A stretch of DNA of 64,000 nucleotides from Palsa-89 sp963824345. Lineage in GTDB: Bacteria > Acidobacteriota > Terriglobia > Bryobacterales > Bryobacteraceae. The notes below the pieces were generated by a model. The model was not told where the DNA came from, searched no databases, and was given only the letters and a program-made list of their open reading frames with translations. Positions 28,062 to 37,092 of this stretch are shown piece by piece (position 1 is the first letter of the stretch; each line of letters starts with the position of its first letter). The translations under genes were made by a program, and so were the position numbers. The stretch is from contig CAWGOZ010000002.1 of NCBI GenBank assembly GCA_963824345.1, positions 496,001 to 560,000 of the forward strand, given 5' to 3'.

Positions 28062-28940
28062 TTAAGAATGTCCGGCGCCTCGACTCGATGAACCGGCGAA
28101 GCCTCGGACCAGTGCGGCGATCTCATCGGCGGCGGTGTCCAGTGCGAAATGACCACCGTCGAGAATGTGCACTTGAGCGTTCGGCACATCGCGGCGATAG
28201 GCTTCCGGTTCCGAGGGGTCGAACGAGGACTCGTACTTGCCCCAGAGCACCAATAAGCGAGGCTGTTTCTCGCGCATCCAGGCTTGCCATTTGGGGTAGG
28301 CTTCGACGTTGGTCCGGTAATCGTAGAATAAGTCGCTTTGAATGTCGGCTTGGCCGGGCTGGCTGAGAAAGGCAAACTCGTCGGTCCAGAGATCCGGATC
28401 GTAGCGTTCCGTGTTGGGATCGCTCCCGAGGTGCCGCGTCCGCGTGGTTGCGAGCGACAGGAGATTTACCCGAAGTGCGCCTTCGTTGGCCGCGCGGTCA
28501 GCCCAAAAAGCCCGCCGTGTCGTCCAATTCGCCCCCAGGCCTTCGTTGTGCGCCACGGCATCTTGAACGATAAGAGCTTCAATCCGTTCCGGATGCGCCA
28601 ACACCATGCGAAAACCCACCGGGCCGCCATAATCCTGCATGTACACCGTGTAGCGCTTCAGGCCGAGCGCTTCGGCGAAGTGGTTCATGATCTCGGCGAG
28701 GTGATCGAAGGTGTAAGCGAATTTCTTCGGGTCCGGCCAGTCGCTGTGTCCAAAGCCCGGGTAATCGGGTGCGACCAGGTGATAGTCATGGGAGAGGCGG
28801 GCGAAGAGCGGCTCGAACATTCGGGATGAGGAGGGCAGTCCGTGTAGTAGCAGAAGCACGGGCGCATCTTTCGGCCCTGCCTCTCTGTAAAAGACCGAGA
28901 GCCCGTCTATCTGGATGGTGCGATATAAGGTCGGGTACAT
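28062..28940 (-). CDS. Alpha/beta hydrolase (epoxide hydrolase / haloalkane dehalogenase type)
   Basis: A 292-residue cytosolic enzyme. The oxyanion motif HGLPSSS is at 33-39. The nucleophile elbow reads MQDYGGPVGF, making D103 the nucleophile as in haloalkane dehalogenases and epoxide hydrolases. The catalytic His is in DGGHFALD (about 264). An in-frame GTG four codons upstream (28952) is also possible. The gene lies on the same strand between a MOSC gene and the DyP-encapsulin genes, suggesting one transcription unit. The substrate is unknown. Confidence 0.88.
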   Translation of the reverse strand: MYPTLYRTIQIDGLSVFYREAGPKDAPVLLLLHGLPSSSRMFEPLFARLSHDYHLVAPDYPGFGHSDWPDPKKFAYTFDHLAEIMNHFAEALGLKRYTVYMQDYGGPVGFRMVLAHPERIEALIVQDAVAHNEGLGANWTTRRAFWADRAANEGALRVNLLSLATTRTRHLGSDPNTERYDPDLWTDEFAFLSQPGQADIQSDLFYDYRTNVEAYPKWQAWMREKQPRLLVLWGKYESSFDPSEPEAYRRDVPNAQVHILDGGHFALDTAADEIAALVRGFAGSSSRGAGHS

Positions 28941-28992
28941 GTTCGCGATCACACTCGCTCGTGGAAGCGCTGTTCGCGATCCACTTTGTGCG

Positions 28993-29895
28993 TCATGCGG
29001 ACTCGGCCATGGAACGCGCGGTCTCGGTCCCTTGATTCACCAGGTACGCCACATCTCCGACTTGGAGCGACCCTGACCTGGTTACGGTCGCGTAGACCCC
29101 CAGGCAGCCACGATGATGCTGCGCGGTGGTCCGAAGTATACTCAAGTCGCGCGGAAGATCTTGTTGGGCGAGCGTTGAGGTGACGCACCACACCGTGGGT
29201 TGGAAATCCTCCACCCGGACCGCTCCGCCAATGTCGAGCGCGCCGCCCAGCCAGGAATCCTCAACAAATCCGGCGCTTTCGGCCTCCGACTCGATGTAGA
29301 TGTTCGGCCGGAACCGACGCCGGTCAATCTGCGCCGTACCCCCCTGGAGCTTCCGCAGGTGGTCTACGGAGCCGCTGGCCAACAAATACACTGCGCCAAT
29401 CTCAAAAAACGTACCCGTCATCAGTTGGAAATAGTCGGGCATCGTTTCGGGGGTCCACTCCGCTTTCATCGTGCTCACAGGCACATCGCCGAACACCGTG
29501 GCGCGATCGATGCCCGTCTTTTCGTCAATGGCCGGCTGATTCTCCAGGCGCAGGCTGTGCCCCAGGGATTCCGAGATGATCCGAGACGCGTCCGGATCGT
29601 CCGGGCAGACCGTTCGCCCGTCAGGCAAACTGATCTGGATGCGCCCAGGCGCCGCGAATGTCGGTTCCACCTCATACCGGGCATGGAATGCCAGCAACTG
29701 CGGGAACCTCTTTGCGCTGGCGATCCGTCCTGTCGCTGTCTCACGCAGAGCCCACGCGCGATCCCCCAGAGCCCCACGGGTCGTAATCGGCAGCTGGCTT
29801 CTCCGCTCTCCTAGCATCGACTTCACCGGATAGCGCCACAATTCGGCAACCCGGCCGACAAAATGTTCACCCATAACAACCTCAACCTCAATCAT
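28993..29895 (-). CDS. MOSC-domain protein with N-terminal beta barrel
   Basis: A 300-residue protein with the MOSC_N barrel (VAELWRYPVKSMLGERR, about 14-30; GDRAWALRE) and the MOSC domain with the conserved Cys in TTAQHHRGCLGVYATVTRSG near the C-terminus. Relatives bind molybdenum cofactor or act as mARC/YcbX-type N-hydroxylated-compound reductases. The start codon ATG at 29895 overlaps the stop of the upstream regulator gene as ATGA; a second ATG lies seven codons in. Confidence 0.85.
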   Translation of the reverse strand: MIEVEVVMGEHFVGRVAELWRYPVKSMLGERRSQLPITTRGALGDRAWALRETATGRIASAKRFPQLLAFHARYEVEPTFAAPGRIQISLPDGRTVCPDDPDASRIISESLGHSLRLENQPAIDEKTGIDRATVFGDVPVSTMKAEWTPETMPDYFQLMTGTFFEIGAVYLLASGSVDHLRKLQGGTAQIDRRRFRPNIYIESEAESAGFVEDSWLGGALDIGGAVRVEDFQPTVWCVTSTLAQQDLPRDLSILRTTAQHHRGCLGVYATVTRSGSLQVGDVAYLVNQGTETARSMAESA

Positions 29896-31463
29896 TTCGC
29901 TGAATGGCTGTCGTCAACTCGGGAAAAGGTGCTCTGCGATTTAGTCCAGTTCCCACCCCAGGTCGTGTATAGTTTATTCAGAAATTCGTTCCAGGCAGCC
30001 GGAGAACGTGAGCTTGGATAGGGTTCCGGGCGGATTGGCTTTTCGGTGCTCCACACGATTTCGAACTGCCCACCCTCGACGATCCTACCCAAGCGCATCG
30101 TTTTCCAGGTGTGTTGATTCTCTGCATCAATTCGAACTCGCCCGCCAGGAGCTTCAAAGCTCTGGTTCGGCAGCGCTCGGCGGATCGCCGCCACATCATC
30201 AGGATTGGCCGCGTGTGCGGCTTGCGCCCAGAGGTGCATTCCCAAATAACCGGCCTCCATTGTATCGCCAACCACGCGTTGGCGGCCATAGCGAGAACGA
30301 AACCTCTCCACAAATGCGTGGTTCTCCGGCCGGTCCAGGCTCTGAAAGTAATTCCAAGAGGCATAGTCGCCCACGATTTCTCTCGCGGAAAGACTTTGCA
30401 ACTCGATTTCGCCGACACTGAAGTAAACGGTCGGGATTTTCTGGGGTGTGATTCCCGCGGCGCGCAGCAAGCGCGTGTAGAACAGGTTCATATCGCCGAC
30501 GAGCGAATTGAAAATGAGATCCGGCCCGATTTGAGCGATCGTACGAACAACTCGAGTTACTTCCGCGCTATCGGGGAGCACGTATTCTTCTCCCACGATC
30601 TCGCCGCCGCAGGCCTCCACTTCGTCCCGGATGATGGCATTGGCTGCCCTCGAATAGACCGAGTTCCAGCCCACCAGAAAGAAGCGTTTTTTTCGAAGGA
30701 AGCCTACCGTCCAGCTAACTGCGGGAATGATTTGTTGATTAGGCGCGGCACCGGTGTAGAAGATATGAGAGCACTGTTCCATGCCTTCGTACTGCGTGGG
30801 ATAAATCAGCAGATGATCCCGCTGCTCCACGATCGGGAGCACTGATTTGCGGCTGGCGGAAGTCCAGCAGCCAAATATCGCGCAAACCTTCGCCTCGGCG
30901 ATCAGAGTTGCAGCCTGACGGGCGAAGGCTCGTTCATCCGAGGCCCCATCGATCACCACGGGCTGAATTTCGCGGCCTAGAATCCCTCCGCGCTCATTGA
31001 TTTCCTCGATCGCCAGCAGTGTGGCGTCTACCACCGGGCTTTCCGTCGACGCCATGGTGCCAGTTAGGGAGTGGAGGATTCCCACCCGCAACTCCTGGGA
31101 GGTTTTCGCGGGTTTAAGCTTGGAAGGCGTCTGAACGGACGGCTCGTCGCTTACCGACGGCAGGAAGCGATATCCGCGCGTCGGAACTGTCTCGATGTAA
31201 CGGGGTTTCTTGGCATCGTCGCCCAGCGCATCGCGCAGTTCCCGGATGTATCCTCTCAGCAATTCATCGCTTACGGTGGCGCCGGCCCAGACGCTCGCCA
31301 GCAGTTCCCGTTTGGTCACCAACCGTTGCGCATTCTGCACGAGGTAGAGTAAAACCTCAAATGTCTTCGGGCGCAGGTCTACCAGGTTGGAATCGCGCCA
31401 AAGTTGTTCGTTCGCGGCGTCCAACCGAAACGGTGGGAATACAAAAATGGCCCTCGGTGCCAC
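29892..31463 (-). CDS. One-component regulator: winged helix fused to amide/urea-type ligand-binding domain
   Basis: The 523-residue protein opens with an OmpR/CadC-type winged HTH (1-105; LRPKTFEVLLYLVQN, GYIRELRDALGDD, YIETVPTRGYRF). A short polar linker with no membrane helix leads into a type 1 periplasmic-binding domain (about 125-490) of the AmiC/UrtA/FmdD group: RVGILHSLTGTMASTE, FGCWTSASRKSVLP and YPTQYEGMEQC. AmiC-like domains sense short amides or urea. Here the sensor is joined directly to DNA-binding, so it should be a cytosolic ligand-responsive regulator. It heads the gene train toward DyP-encapsulin and is divergent from 31572. Confidence 0.85.
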   Translation of the reverse strand: MAPRAIFVFPPFRLDAANEQLWRDSNLVDLRPKTFEVLLYLVQNAQRLVTKRELLASVWAGATVSDELLRGYIRELRDALGDDAKKPRYIETVPTRGYRFLPSVSDEPSVQTPSKLKPAKTSQELRVGILHSLTGTMASTESPVVDATLLAIEEINERGGILGREIQPVVIDGASDERAFARQAATLIAEAKVCAIFGCWTSASRKSVLPIVEQRDHLLIYPTQYEGMEQCSHIFYTGAAPNQQIIPAVSWTVGFLRKKRFFLVGWNSVYSRAANAIIRDEVEACGGEIVGEEYVLPDSAEVTRVVRTIAQIGPDLIFNSLVGDMNLFYTRLLRAAGITPQKIPTVYFSVGEIELQSLSAREIVGDYASWNYFQSLDRPENHAFVERFRSRYGRQRVVGDTMEAGYLGMHLWAQAAHAANPDDVAAIRRALPNQSFEAPGGRVRIDAENQHTWKTMRLGRIVEGGQFEIVWSTEKPIRPEPYPSSRSPAAWNEFLNKLYTTWGGNWTKSQSTFSRVDDSHSAK

Positions 31464-31571
31464 TATGTCTCTGATGGCCTACGATGGCCAGTCCTTATAC
31501 TAACGGAAGTTCCACGGAACTTTCACGCTCCTTCTATGGATTGAAACGGCCTTCAGCCCTATTGTGAGAGT

Positions 31572-31850
31572 GTGCCGAACGGCAGAAGCGACAAGGGATC
31601 CAAAAAGACGTGGAAGGAAAAAATCGCAAAACCCGATCCGCTACCAAGGAACTTGCCGGATCTGGTCTTCGTGGTTCAATTTCGCGAACCCACCGAAGCA
31701 CGATCGGCCCGTTTCGCCGGACGAGCGGAACACGTAATGTCCGGACAGAACACGGGCTTCGAAAGGCCTGAAGAACTGATCGCGTTTTTCGGGCGAGTCA
31801 TGAATCAACTCAAGACAAAATCTCGCATTCGCAAAGGAATAACGCAATGA
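31572..31850 (+). CDS. Small basic protein coupled to a sigma54 activator
   Basis: A 92-residue GTG-start protein, strongly basic at the N-terminus (Lys-rich to about 25), then LPDLVFVVQFREPTEARSARFAGRAEHV and FERPEELIAFFGRVMNQL. Its stop overlaps the next gene's ATG as ATGA. I do not recognise it. Because the following activator has no sensory domain, this protein could be its controlling partner, which is an inference from coupling only. Confidence 0.6.
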   Translation: MPNGRSDKGSKKTWKEKIAKPDPLPRNLPDLVFVVQFREPTEARSARFAGRAEHVMSGQNTGFERPEELIAFFGRVMNQLKTKSRIRKGITQ

Positions 31851-32845
31851 CTACTTTAGATTTGATCGGGTGCAGTCCGAAATTCAGGGCATTGATGACA
31901 GAGGTGGAACGGGTTGCGCCCGTGGACTCCGCTGTCTTGATCCAGGGCGAAACGGGCACTGGAAAAGAGGTGATTGCGAGAGCCATTCATGAGGCTAGCC
32001 CGCGCCGTAATCAACGTTTTGTGGCCCTCAACTGCGCCGCGATTCCGGGTGCATTGTTGGAGAGCGAACTGTTCGGCCACGAAAGAGGCGCATTCACGGG
32101 CGCGTGGGCGCAATCCAAGGGGCGCTTTCAGATGGCGGACGGGGGCACGCTCTTTCTGGACGAGATTGGCGATATGCCGTTGGAACTTCAACCCAAGCTC
32201 CTACGCGTCCTGCAAGAGCGGGAGTTCGAGCGTTTGGGCGGCGCCCAGACCGTCCGGGTCGACGTGCGGGTGGTGGCGGCGACCAACCAGGACCTCGGGC
32301 AGCTGGTGAGCAGGAAGCTGTTTCGCGCAGACCTGTTCTACCGGTTGAACGTAATTCCGATCTGCCTGCCTCCGTTGCGAGAGCGTGTTCAGGACATCCT
32401 GCCGCTGACCCAGTTCTTCGTGGCAAAATTTGCGGCCCGCTTCAACAAATCCGTCGATGTGATTCCCGACGAAGTGGTGGAGGCTCTCAAAGCGCACGTC
32501 TGGCCCGGTAATATTCGCGAACTGCAGAACTCCATCGAGCGCGCGGTGCTCTTTTCGCCCGGGCCGGTGCTGCGTCTGCCGCTGGACCTCAAGCAGAGGG
32601 TGACGCAGACGGTGAAGCAGCGCTCGGAGAGCGTTTCACGTACGCTTGCCGACGCCGACCGGGAGCATATCCTGGAAACATTGGAGCAAACCGACTGGCT
32701 GATCGGAGGGCAGGGCGGAGCGGCCGATCGGCTTGGATTGCCGCGAACTACGCTGATTTACAAGATGCGAAAGCTCGGAATTGAAGCGCGCCGATCCACC
32801 AGGGCGCGTCCCATTCGGCAATTGGCGGCCGCCGCGGGCTGTTGA
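31847..32845 (+). CDS. Sigma54-dependent activator without sensory domain
   Basis: A 332-residue bacterial enhancer-binding protein. The AAA+ domain occupies about 8-240: Walker A GETGTGKE, the sigma54-contact loop GAFTGA, Walker B GGTLFLDEIGDMP, and the sensor/arginine region LFYRLNVIPICLPPLRER. A Fis-type HTH lies at about 275-315 (AADRLGLPRTTLIYKMRKLGI). No receiver, GAF or PAS domain precedes the AAA+ core, as in PspF, so control must come from another protein. Confidence 0.93.
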   Translation: MTTLDLIGCSPKFRALMTEVERVAPVDSAVLIQGETGTGKEVIARAIHEASPRRNQRFVALNCAAIPGALLESELFGHERGAFTGAWAQSKGRFQMADGGTLFLDEIGDMPLELQPKLLRVLQEREFERLGGAQTVRVDVRVVAATNQDLGQLVSRKLFRADLFYRLNVIPICLPPLRERVQDILPLTQFFVAKFAARFNKSVDVIPDEVVEALKAHVWPGNIRELQNSIERAVLFSPGPVLRLPLDLKQRVTQTVKQRSESVSRTLADADREHILETLEQTDWLIGGQGGAADRLGLPRTTLIYKMRKLGIEARRSTRARPIRQLAAAAGC

Positions 32846-32893
32846 GTTCCCTTAGAGCCATAACTGAATTGCATCCCTGGAAGGAATACAATC

Positions 32894-33493
32894 ATGCGCA
32901 ACGACCTCATACCCGGAAACGTTTTTCCCGACTATCAACTGCCCGATCACACGGACACACCGCGCAGGCTCAGCGAACTCCAGGGCGATGATCCCCTGAT
33001 CCTGACGCTTGCGCGCGGCCACTACTGCCCGAAAGAACACCAGCAGCATCTCGAACTTGCCGCGTTTTATCCGAAAATCGCCGTGGCATACACCCAGGTT
33101 GCCACGATCTCCACCGACGACCACCACACTCTGCAGGAGTTCCGCGCGTCGGTGGGCGCTCAATGGACGTTCCTCTCGGACCCCGAAAGAACGGTTCAGA
33201 AGGAGCTCGACATCGCGGAGTACACTGACCCGGAGCATAATCCGATGATTCCGCATACTCTCGTGCTCAAGCCGGGCCTCATCATCCACAGCATCTATAA
33301 CGGCTATTGGTTCTGGGGCCGGCCTTCTGTCAACGACCTCTGGCACGACCTGCGCGCCGCGACGCGCGAGATCCGACCCGACTGGGATCTGAAGGCTCCA
33401 GGACTCCGCGAGGCTTGGAACGCCGGCGACTTATCGGCCTTCCACGGATGGAACAAGGGCGCAAAGGCGGTTACTGAAGGCCCGCGAGCGTGA
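32894..33493 (+). CDS. Peroxiredoxin-like (AhpC/TSA-fold) protein
   Basis: A 199-residue cytosolic thioredoxin-fold protein: IPGNVFPDYQLPDHTDTPRRLSEL, then LARGHYCPKEHQQH with a single cysteine at the peroxidatic position. WTFLSDPERTVQKELDI matches the redoxin pattern 'D...a...y.v'. No resolving Cys is obvious. It follows the sigma54 activator by 48 bases. Its last 23 bases overlap the convergent egtD-like gene. Confidence 0.8.
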   Translation: MRNDLIPGNVFPDYQLPDHTDTPRRLSELQGDDPLILTLARGHYCPKEHQQHLELAAFYPKIAVAYTQVATISTDDHHTLQEFRASVGAQWTFLSDPERTVQKELDIAEYTDPEHNPMIPHTLVLKPGLIIHSIYNGYWFWGRPSVNDLWHDLRAATREIRPDWDLKAPGLREAWNAGDLSAFHGWNKGAKAVTEGPRA

Positions 33494-34487
33494 GCGCGTA
33501 CCACTGCTGTGGGTCAGTCCATGTCTGCTCAATCGTAAAGCCCGCATCATCCAACAAGGCTGCCAGCGTTTGCTTCGTGAATTTGTAGCTGTTCTCGGTA
33601 TGGATGGTTTCGAAGGCCGCGAACTGAACGCCAACTCGCGCGGCCGGGATATTTACGTACTGATCGCGCGTACTCTCCAGGTGCATCTCGATGCGCGATT
33701 CCACGCGATTCCAGCGCGCCCGATGCCGGAAGCATCCGGTATCGAAGTTCGCGCCGAGTTCTCTGTTGAGGCGATGCAGGACGTTCAAATTGAACGCCGC
33801 GGTGACGCCGGCTTGATCGTCATACGCCCGCACGAGAGTCGCTTCGTCTTTTACCATATCCGTACCTAACAGCAGCGCATCGCCGGCTCTCAGCTCAGAC
33901 TTCAGATTGCGAAGAATGGCGCGAGCCTCCCGCGGCGAGAAGTTGCCGATGCTCGAGCCGATGTACAGCGCGAGCGTGGTCCCCTGGAACCGTTCCAGCT
34001 TCGGCGGGTAAGTGACGTAGTTCGCCACCATCGGCTGAAGCTGCACATCCGGCAAAAGGCCACCGATGCTGTCGCACGCCGCATCGAGCGCATCCGGCGA
34101 GAGATCAACCGGCAAGTAAGTTACCTCGTTTCGCAAGCGCGTCGCGGCTTCCAGCAGAATACCGGTCTTGGCGGCAGTCCCCGCACCCAACTCCAGCAGG
34201 CGCAAGGGCCGAGAGTAGTCGGACCCAGTCGCTGTGATTATCGGTTCGGCATGGCTCGCCAAAAGGTCGCGCTCGGTTCGCGTGGGATAGTACTCCGGCA
34301 GGGTCGTGATGCACTCGAAAAGACGCGAACCCTCCGCATCGTAGAACATCCACGGAACTAGGGATCGCGGACGTTGGAGCAGTCCTTTCCAAACCTCATC
34401 GATCAGCGCCTCGCGGGTGTCCAGACGGGCCACGCTGGGGGCGAGGCTTTTCGCTTCGGATGCCTGAGACTCGGCCGCAAAATTCAT
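33471..34487 (-). CDS. egtD: L-histidine N-alpha-methyltransferase (EgtD-like)
   Basis: EgtD trimethylates histidine to hercynine, the first step of ergothioneine synthesis. The 338-residue product has PWMFYDAEGSRLFECITTLPEYYPTR-type sequence at its N-terminal third (family 'yD..Gs.LFe.I..LpEYYptr'), the SAM motif LLELGAGTAAKT, and LYIGSSIGNFS. The ATG at 34487 is chosen; ATGs at 34508 and 34520 are open too. EgtB, the sulfoxide synthase, is not adjacent. The family also contains methyltransferases of unknown substrate. Confidence 0.88.
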   Translation of the reverse strand: MNFAAESQASEAKSLAPSVARLDTREALIDEVWKGLLQRPRSLVPWMFYDAEGSRLFECITTLPEYYPTRTERDLLASHAEPIITATGSDYSRPLRLLELGAGTAAKTGILLEAATRLRNEVTYLPVDLSPDALDAACDSIGGLLPDVQLQPMVANYVTYPPKLERFQGTTLALYIGSSIGNFSPREARAILRNLKSELRAGDALLLGTDMVKDEATLVRAYDDQAGVTAAFNLNVLHRLNRELGANFDTGCFRHRARWNRVESRIEMHLESTRDQYVNIPAARVGVQFAAFETIHTENSYKFTKQTLAALLDDAGFTIEQTWTDPQQWYALTLAGLQ

Positions 34488-34661
34488 ATGTGGGCTCTTT
34501 GCGGGCATTTCACGAACCAAATCCCGCCGGGCTGCCGAAAGCTAGACCGCACTCGAAATCAGGCGTATACGTCGGTCAAAACAGTTCCGCCGTTGCGCTG
34601 AAAGGCGGACCGGGCAGCCGCCGACACAGTCAGCCGACAGTTGACAGATATCGACGAACAA

Positions 34662-36416
34662 TCACAAGTCAAGTTCGACCTCGCCGGACGGCGTCGAACA
34701 ACAGATCAACACATTCCCGGCGGCTGGCGGCTCCAGCGGATCGGGCTGATAGTGGACACTTCCTCCGATCAACGCGCACTCGCAGGTATGGCAGACCCCC
34801 GTGCGGCAGGACCACTGAACAGGAACATCGCAAGCTTCTGCGAGTTCCAACAAACTCGAAAACCGTGAATCCCACGGAACCACGAGCCCGCTTCGGGTAA
34901 ATGAAATCTGCGGTCCGATGCCGGGTGCCCCTGCGGGAGCGTGAACCGGCGGATGGGACGAGGGCGTAATTCCGGGTGTGATTGGCGTTTCCGGCCCGAA
35001 CACCTCTGTGTGAATTCGTGAGGAATCGACACCCCATGTCTTCAAGCCCGCAGTCAGGTCGCGAAGGAATGATGGGGGACCGCACAAGTAGAAATCCGCA
35101 TCGCGAGCTACACCCAGCCGATCCAGCAGCGGCGCGTCCACATGCCCAACCGAGTCGTAATCGACCCCTGGTTTATCCCCTGCATCGGGCTTGCTGTAGA
35201 CGATGTGGCTGCGGCTGTTGACGAGAGTCTGCAATAGTCCACGCGACTCTTTTGCAAACGGGTGCTCTGCGCCGTTGCGTGCCCCGTAGATCCACCAGAT
35301 GTCACGATGCGACGCGGCGGTGGACAAGGAGTGCAACATGGCGAGTACGGGGGTTGCCCCGATGCCGGCGCTGAGCAAGACGACTGGAGCATCGCCGGAT
35401 CTCAGAATAAAGCCGCCCCGAGGCGCGCTCACTTCCAGAATATCGCCCGCGTGTACGTGATCGTAAAGGTACGAGCTGACCACCCCGTTCGTCTCTCGTT
35501 TTACGCTTACCCGATAATTCCTGGCGCCAGGCGCGCCAGACATCGAGTAGTTCCGGAGCAGCATAGGGCCGTTGGGCGCTGTGCGCAACCGTAGCACGAG
35601 AAACTGTCCGGGTAGAGCTGCGGGCAGTGCTGCCCCGTCCGTCTGTTCGATGGACAGCGAGACAACATCGGCGGCTTCTCGATCTACTCCGGCGACGCGT
35701 AATGGCCGAAAACCTGGCCAGGCTGGCGGCGGGCCGCTGGAGGCCTTGAGCCCCGGATTCCCTCCTTCCGAAGTCTTCTGCTCTGCAATTGCCTTTAGAG
35801 ACGTTTTCCATCCCTGGCTGAGTGCGGGCACTCGCAACGAGCGCTCCAGTTGTTCGCGCGAGGGGTTTGGCAAATACAGGAGCGCATCAATGTCTGCCAC
35901 CGTGATGTGTTCGGGACCATCCGCCACTTTCGTGATTTCGTCGCCGGCTTCCACTTCACCCTCTTCCAGCACGCGAAAGTAGAAGCCAGGCCGGTGATGC
36001 GACACCAGCAACGCCGCCATTGCCGGCTCAGCCATTCTCATACCCACGCGATAGCATGTGACACGCGGCTGAGTGACCTCGAAAAGCGCGCTTCCAATGC
36101 GGTAGCGATCGCCGATGCAAACCTCATCATCGGATAAGCCGGCTACCGTGAAGTTCTCACCAAACTGTCCGAACGAAAAATCGTTGCGGCCGAGCTGGGC
36201 CTCCCAATAGCGATAAGCGTCCATTTGATACACCATCACCGCGCGGTTCTCGCCTCCATGCCCGGCCAGATCGCCTTGTCCATCGCCGTCCACATTCAGG
36301 CGACGGACTGCAATCCTGCCTTGCACGGGCTGCTTCCAAATCGCGGTGTGGACCTTCTCACCCCTCCAGGCCACGTCGCGAGGAAGCCCGACATTGATTG
36401 AAAGAAGCTGCGCCAT
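34662..36416 (-). CDS. Fusion: MOSC domain + FAD/NAD(P) reductase + plant-type [2Fe-2S] ferredoxin
   Basis: A 584-residue protein. Residues 1-215 are a YiiM-like MOSC unit with 3-alpha domain (GHGGENRAVMVY, GQFGENFTV, PRVTCYRVGMRM with the candidate Moco Cys). About 240-480 is a ferredoxin-NADP reductase module (LLRNYSMSGAP, GGFILRSGDAPVVLLSAGIGATP, YLCGPPSFL). The C-terminus has CRTGVCHTC (C537, C542, C545) plus C572 or C573, a phthalate-dioxygenase-reductase-type iron-sulfur site. It probably passes electrons from NAD(P)H to a Moco-bound substrate reaction. The start is set at MAQLLSINVG; upstream codons do not fit the family. Confidence 0.92.
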   Translation of the reverse strand: MAQLLSINVGLPRDVAWRGEKVHTAIWKQPVQGRIAVRRLNVDGDGQGDLAGHGGENRAVMVYQMDAYRYWEAQLGRNDFSFGQFGENFTVAGLSDDEVCIGDRYRIGSALFEVTQPRVTCYRVGMRMAEPAMAALLVSHHRPGFYFRVLEEGEVEAGDEITKVADGPEHITVADIDALLYLPNPSREQLERSLRVPALSQGWKTSLKAIAEQKTSEGGNPGLKASSGPPPAWPGFRPLRVAGVDREAADVVSLSIEQTDGAALPAALPGQFLVLRLRTAPNGPMLLRNYSMSGAPGARNYRVSVKRETNGVVSSYLYDHVHAGDILEVSAPRGGFILRSGDAPVVLLSAGIGATPVLAMLHSLSTAASHRDIWWIYGARNGAEHPFAKESRGLLQTLVNSRSHIVYSKPDAGDKPGVDYDSVGHVDAPLLDRLGVARDADFYLCGPPSFLRDLTAGLKTWGVDSSRIHTEVFGPETPITPGITPSSHPPVHAPAGAPGIGPQISFTRSGLVVPWDSRFSSLLELAEACDVPVQWSCRTGVCHTCECALIGGSVHYQPDPLEPPAAGNVLICCSTPSGEVELDL

Positions 36417-36708
36417 CTTGGGCCTAATAGGCAAATCCGATTCCACACGTTCCGCGTGTAGTCTCTCAAAGATACCCTGCGGGGGGAGGCCCCGGCCCAA
36501 CGTGGGATCTCCTCGAAACCGTTTAATCCAATCCGTTGATCGAGTCTTCTACAACTCCGGCTCATCGTGTCGAATTACCGACTCACATGGCGGACACATT
36601 AACATCTGCTGCCGCGCGGTACTGCTGGTTTTCAGTGATTTCACGATGGCCACTCTTTTGCCTCTGTCGTAGCGCAGCACGTCTGCGGAAACAAAGGGTA
36701 GCAAAAAT

Positions 36709-37008
36709 ATGCCAAAGGCAACTTGGAAACCTCACGAGAAGCACGGACCGCTCACCACGCAGAGTGACCTGCCAGACAGCGTCTACGCGTTTCCGAAGCA
36801 GCGTAAAGAACCACTGACCGACGCGCAACATGTACGTAACGCGGTCGCGCGGTTCCATCAAGTCATCGACGTCTCCGATGCCGACCGTGCTTTGGCGTTC
36901 GCGAACATCGAGAAAGCAGCAAGCCACTACGGCGTCAACCTCGCGGAAACGTCATGGCGTCAGCTGGGCATTCATCCTGCTCAGAGAGTCGGCCGGCAGA
37001 AGAAGTAA
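36709..37008 (+). CDS. Small conserved protein (DUF6582-like)
   Basis: A 99-residue charged protein. The stretch LPDSVYAFPKQRKEPLTDAQ followed by HVRNAVARFHQVIDVSDADR is typical of a family often called DUF6582 that is found near stress and phage-like genes. The C-terminus (ASHYGVNLAETSWRQLGI) fits. The function is unknown. It stands alone 85 bases before the oxidoreductase gene. Confidence 0.7.
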   Translation: MPKATWKPHEKHGPLTTQSDLPDSVYAFPKQRKEPLTDAQHVRNAVARFHQVIDVSDADRALAFANIEKAASHYGVNLAETSWRQLGIHPAQRVGRQKK

Positions 37009-37092
37009 TGGCAGCATCGGGTAGTTGGTCGTGGACTTGCTTTGCCCGCCTGAGTTTTGTTAGTGACTGCGCGCGCCGTACGAGGAGATGAA

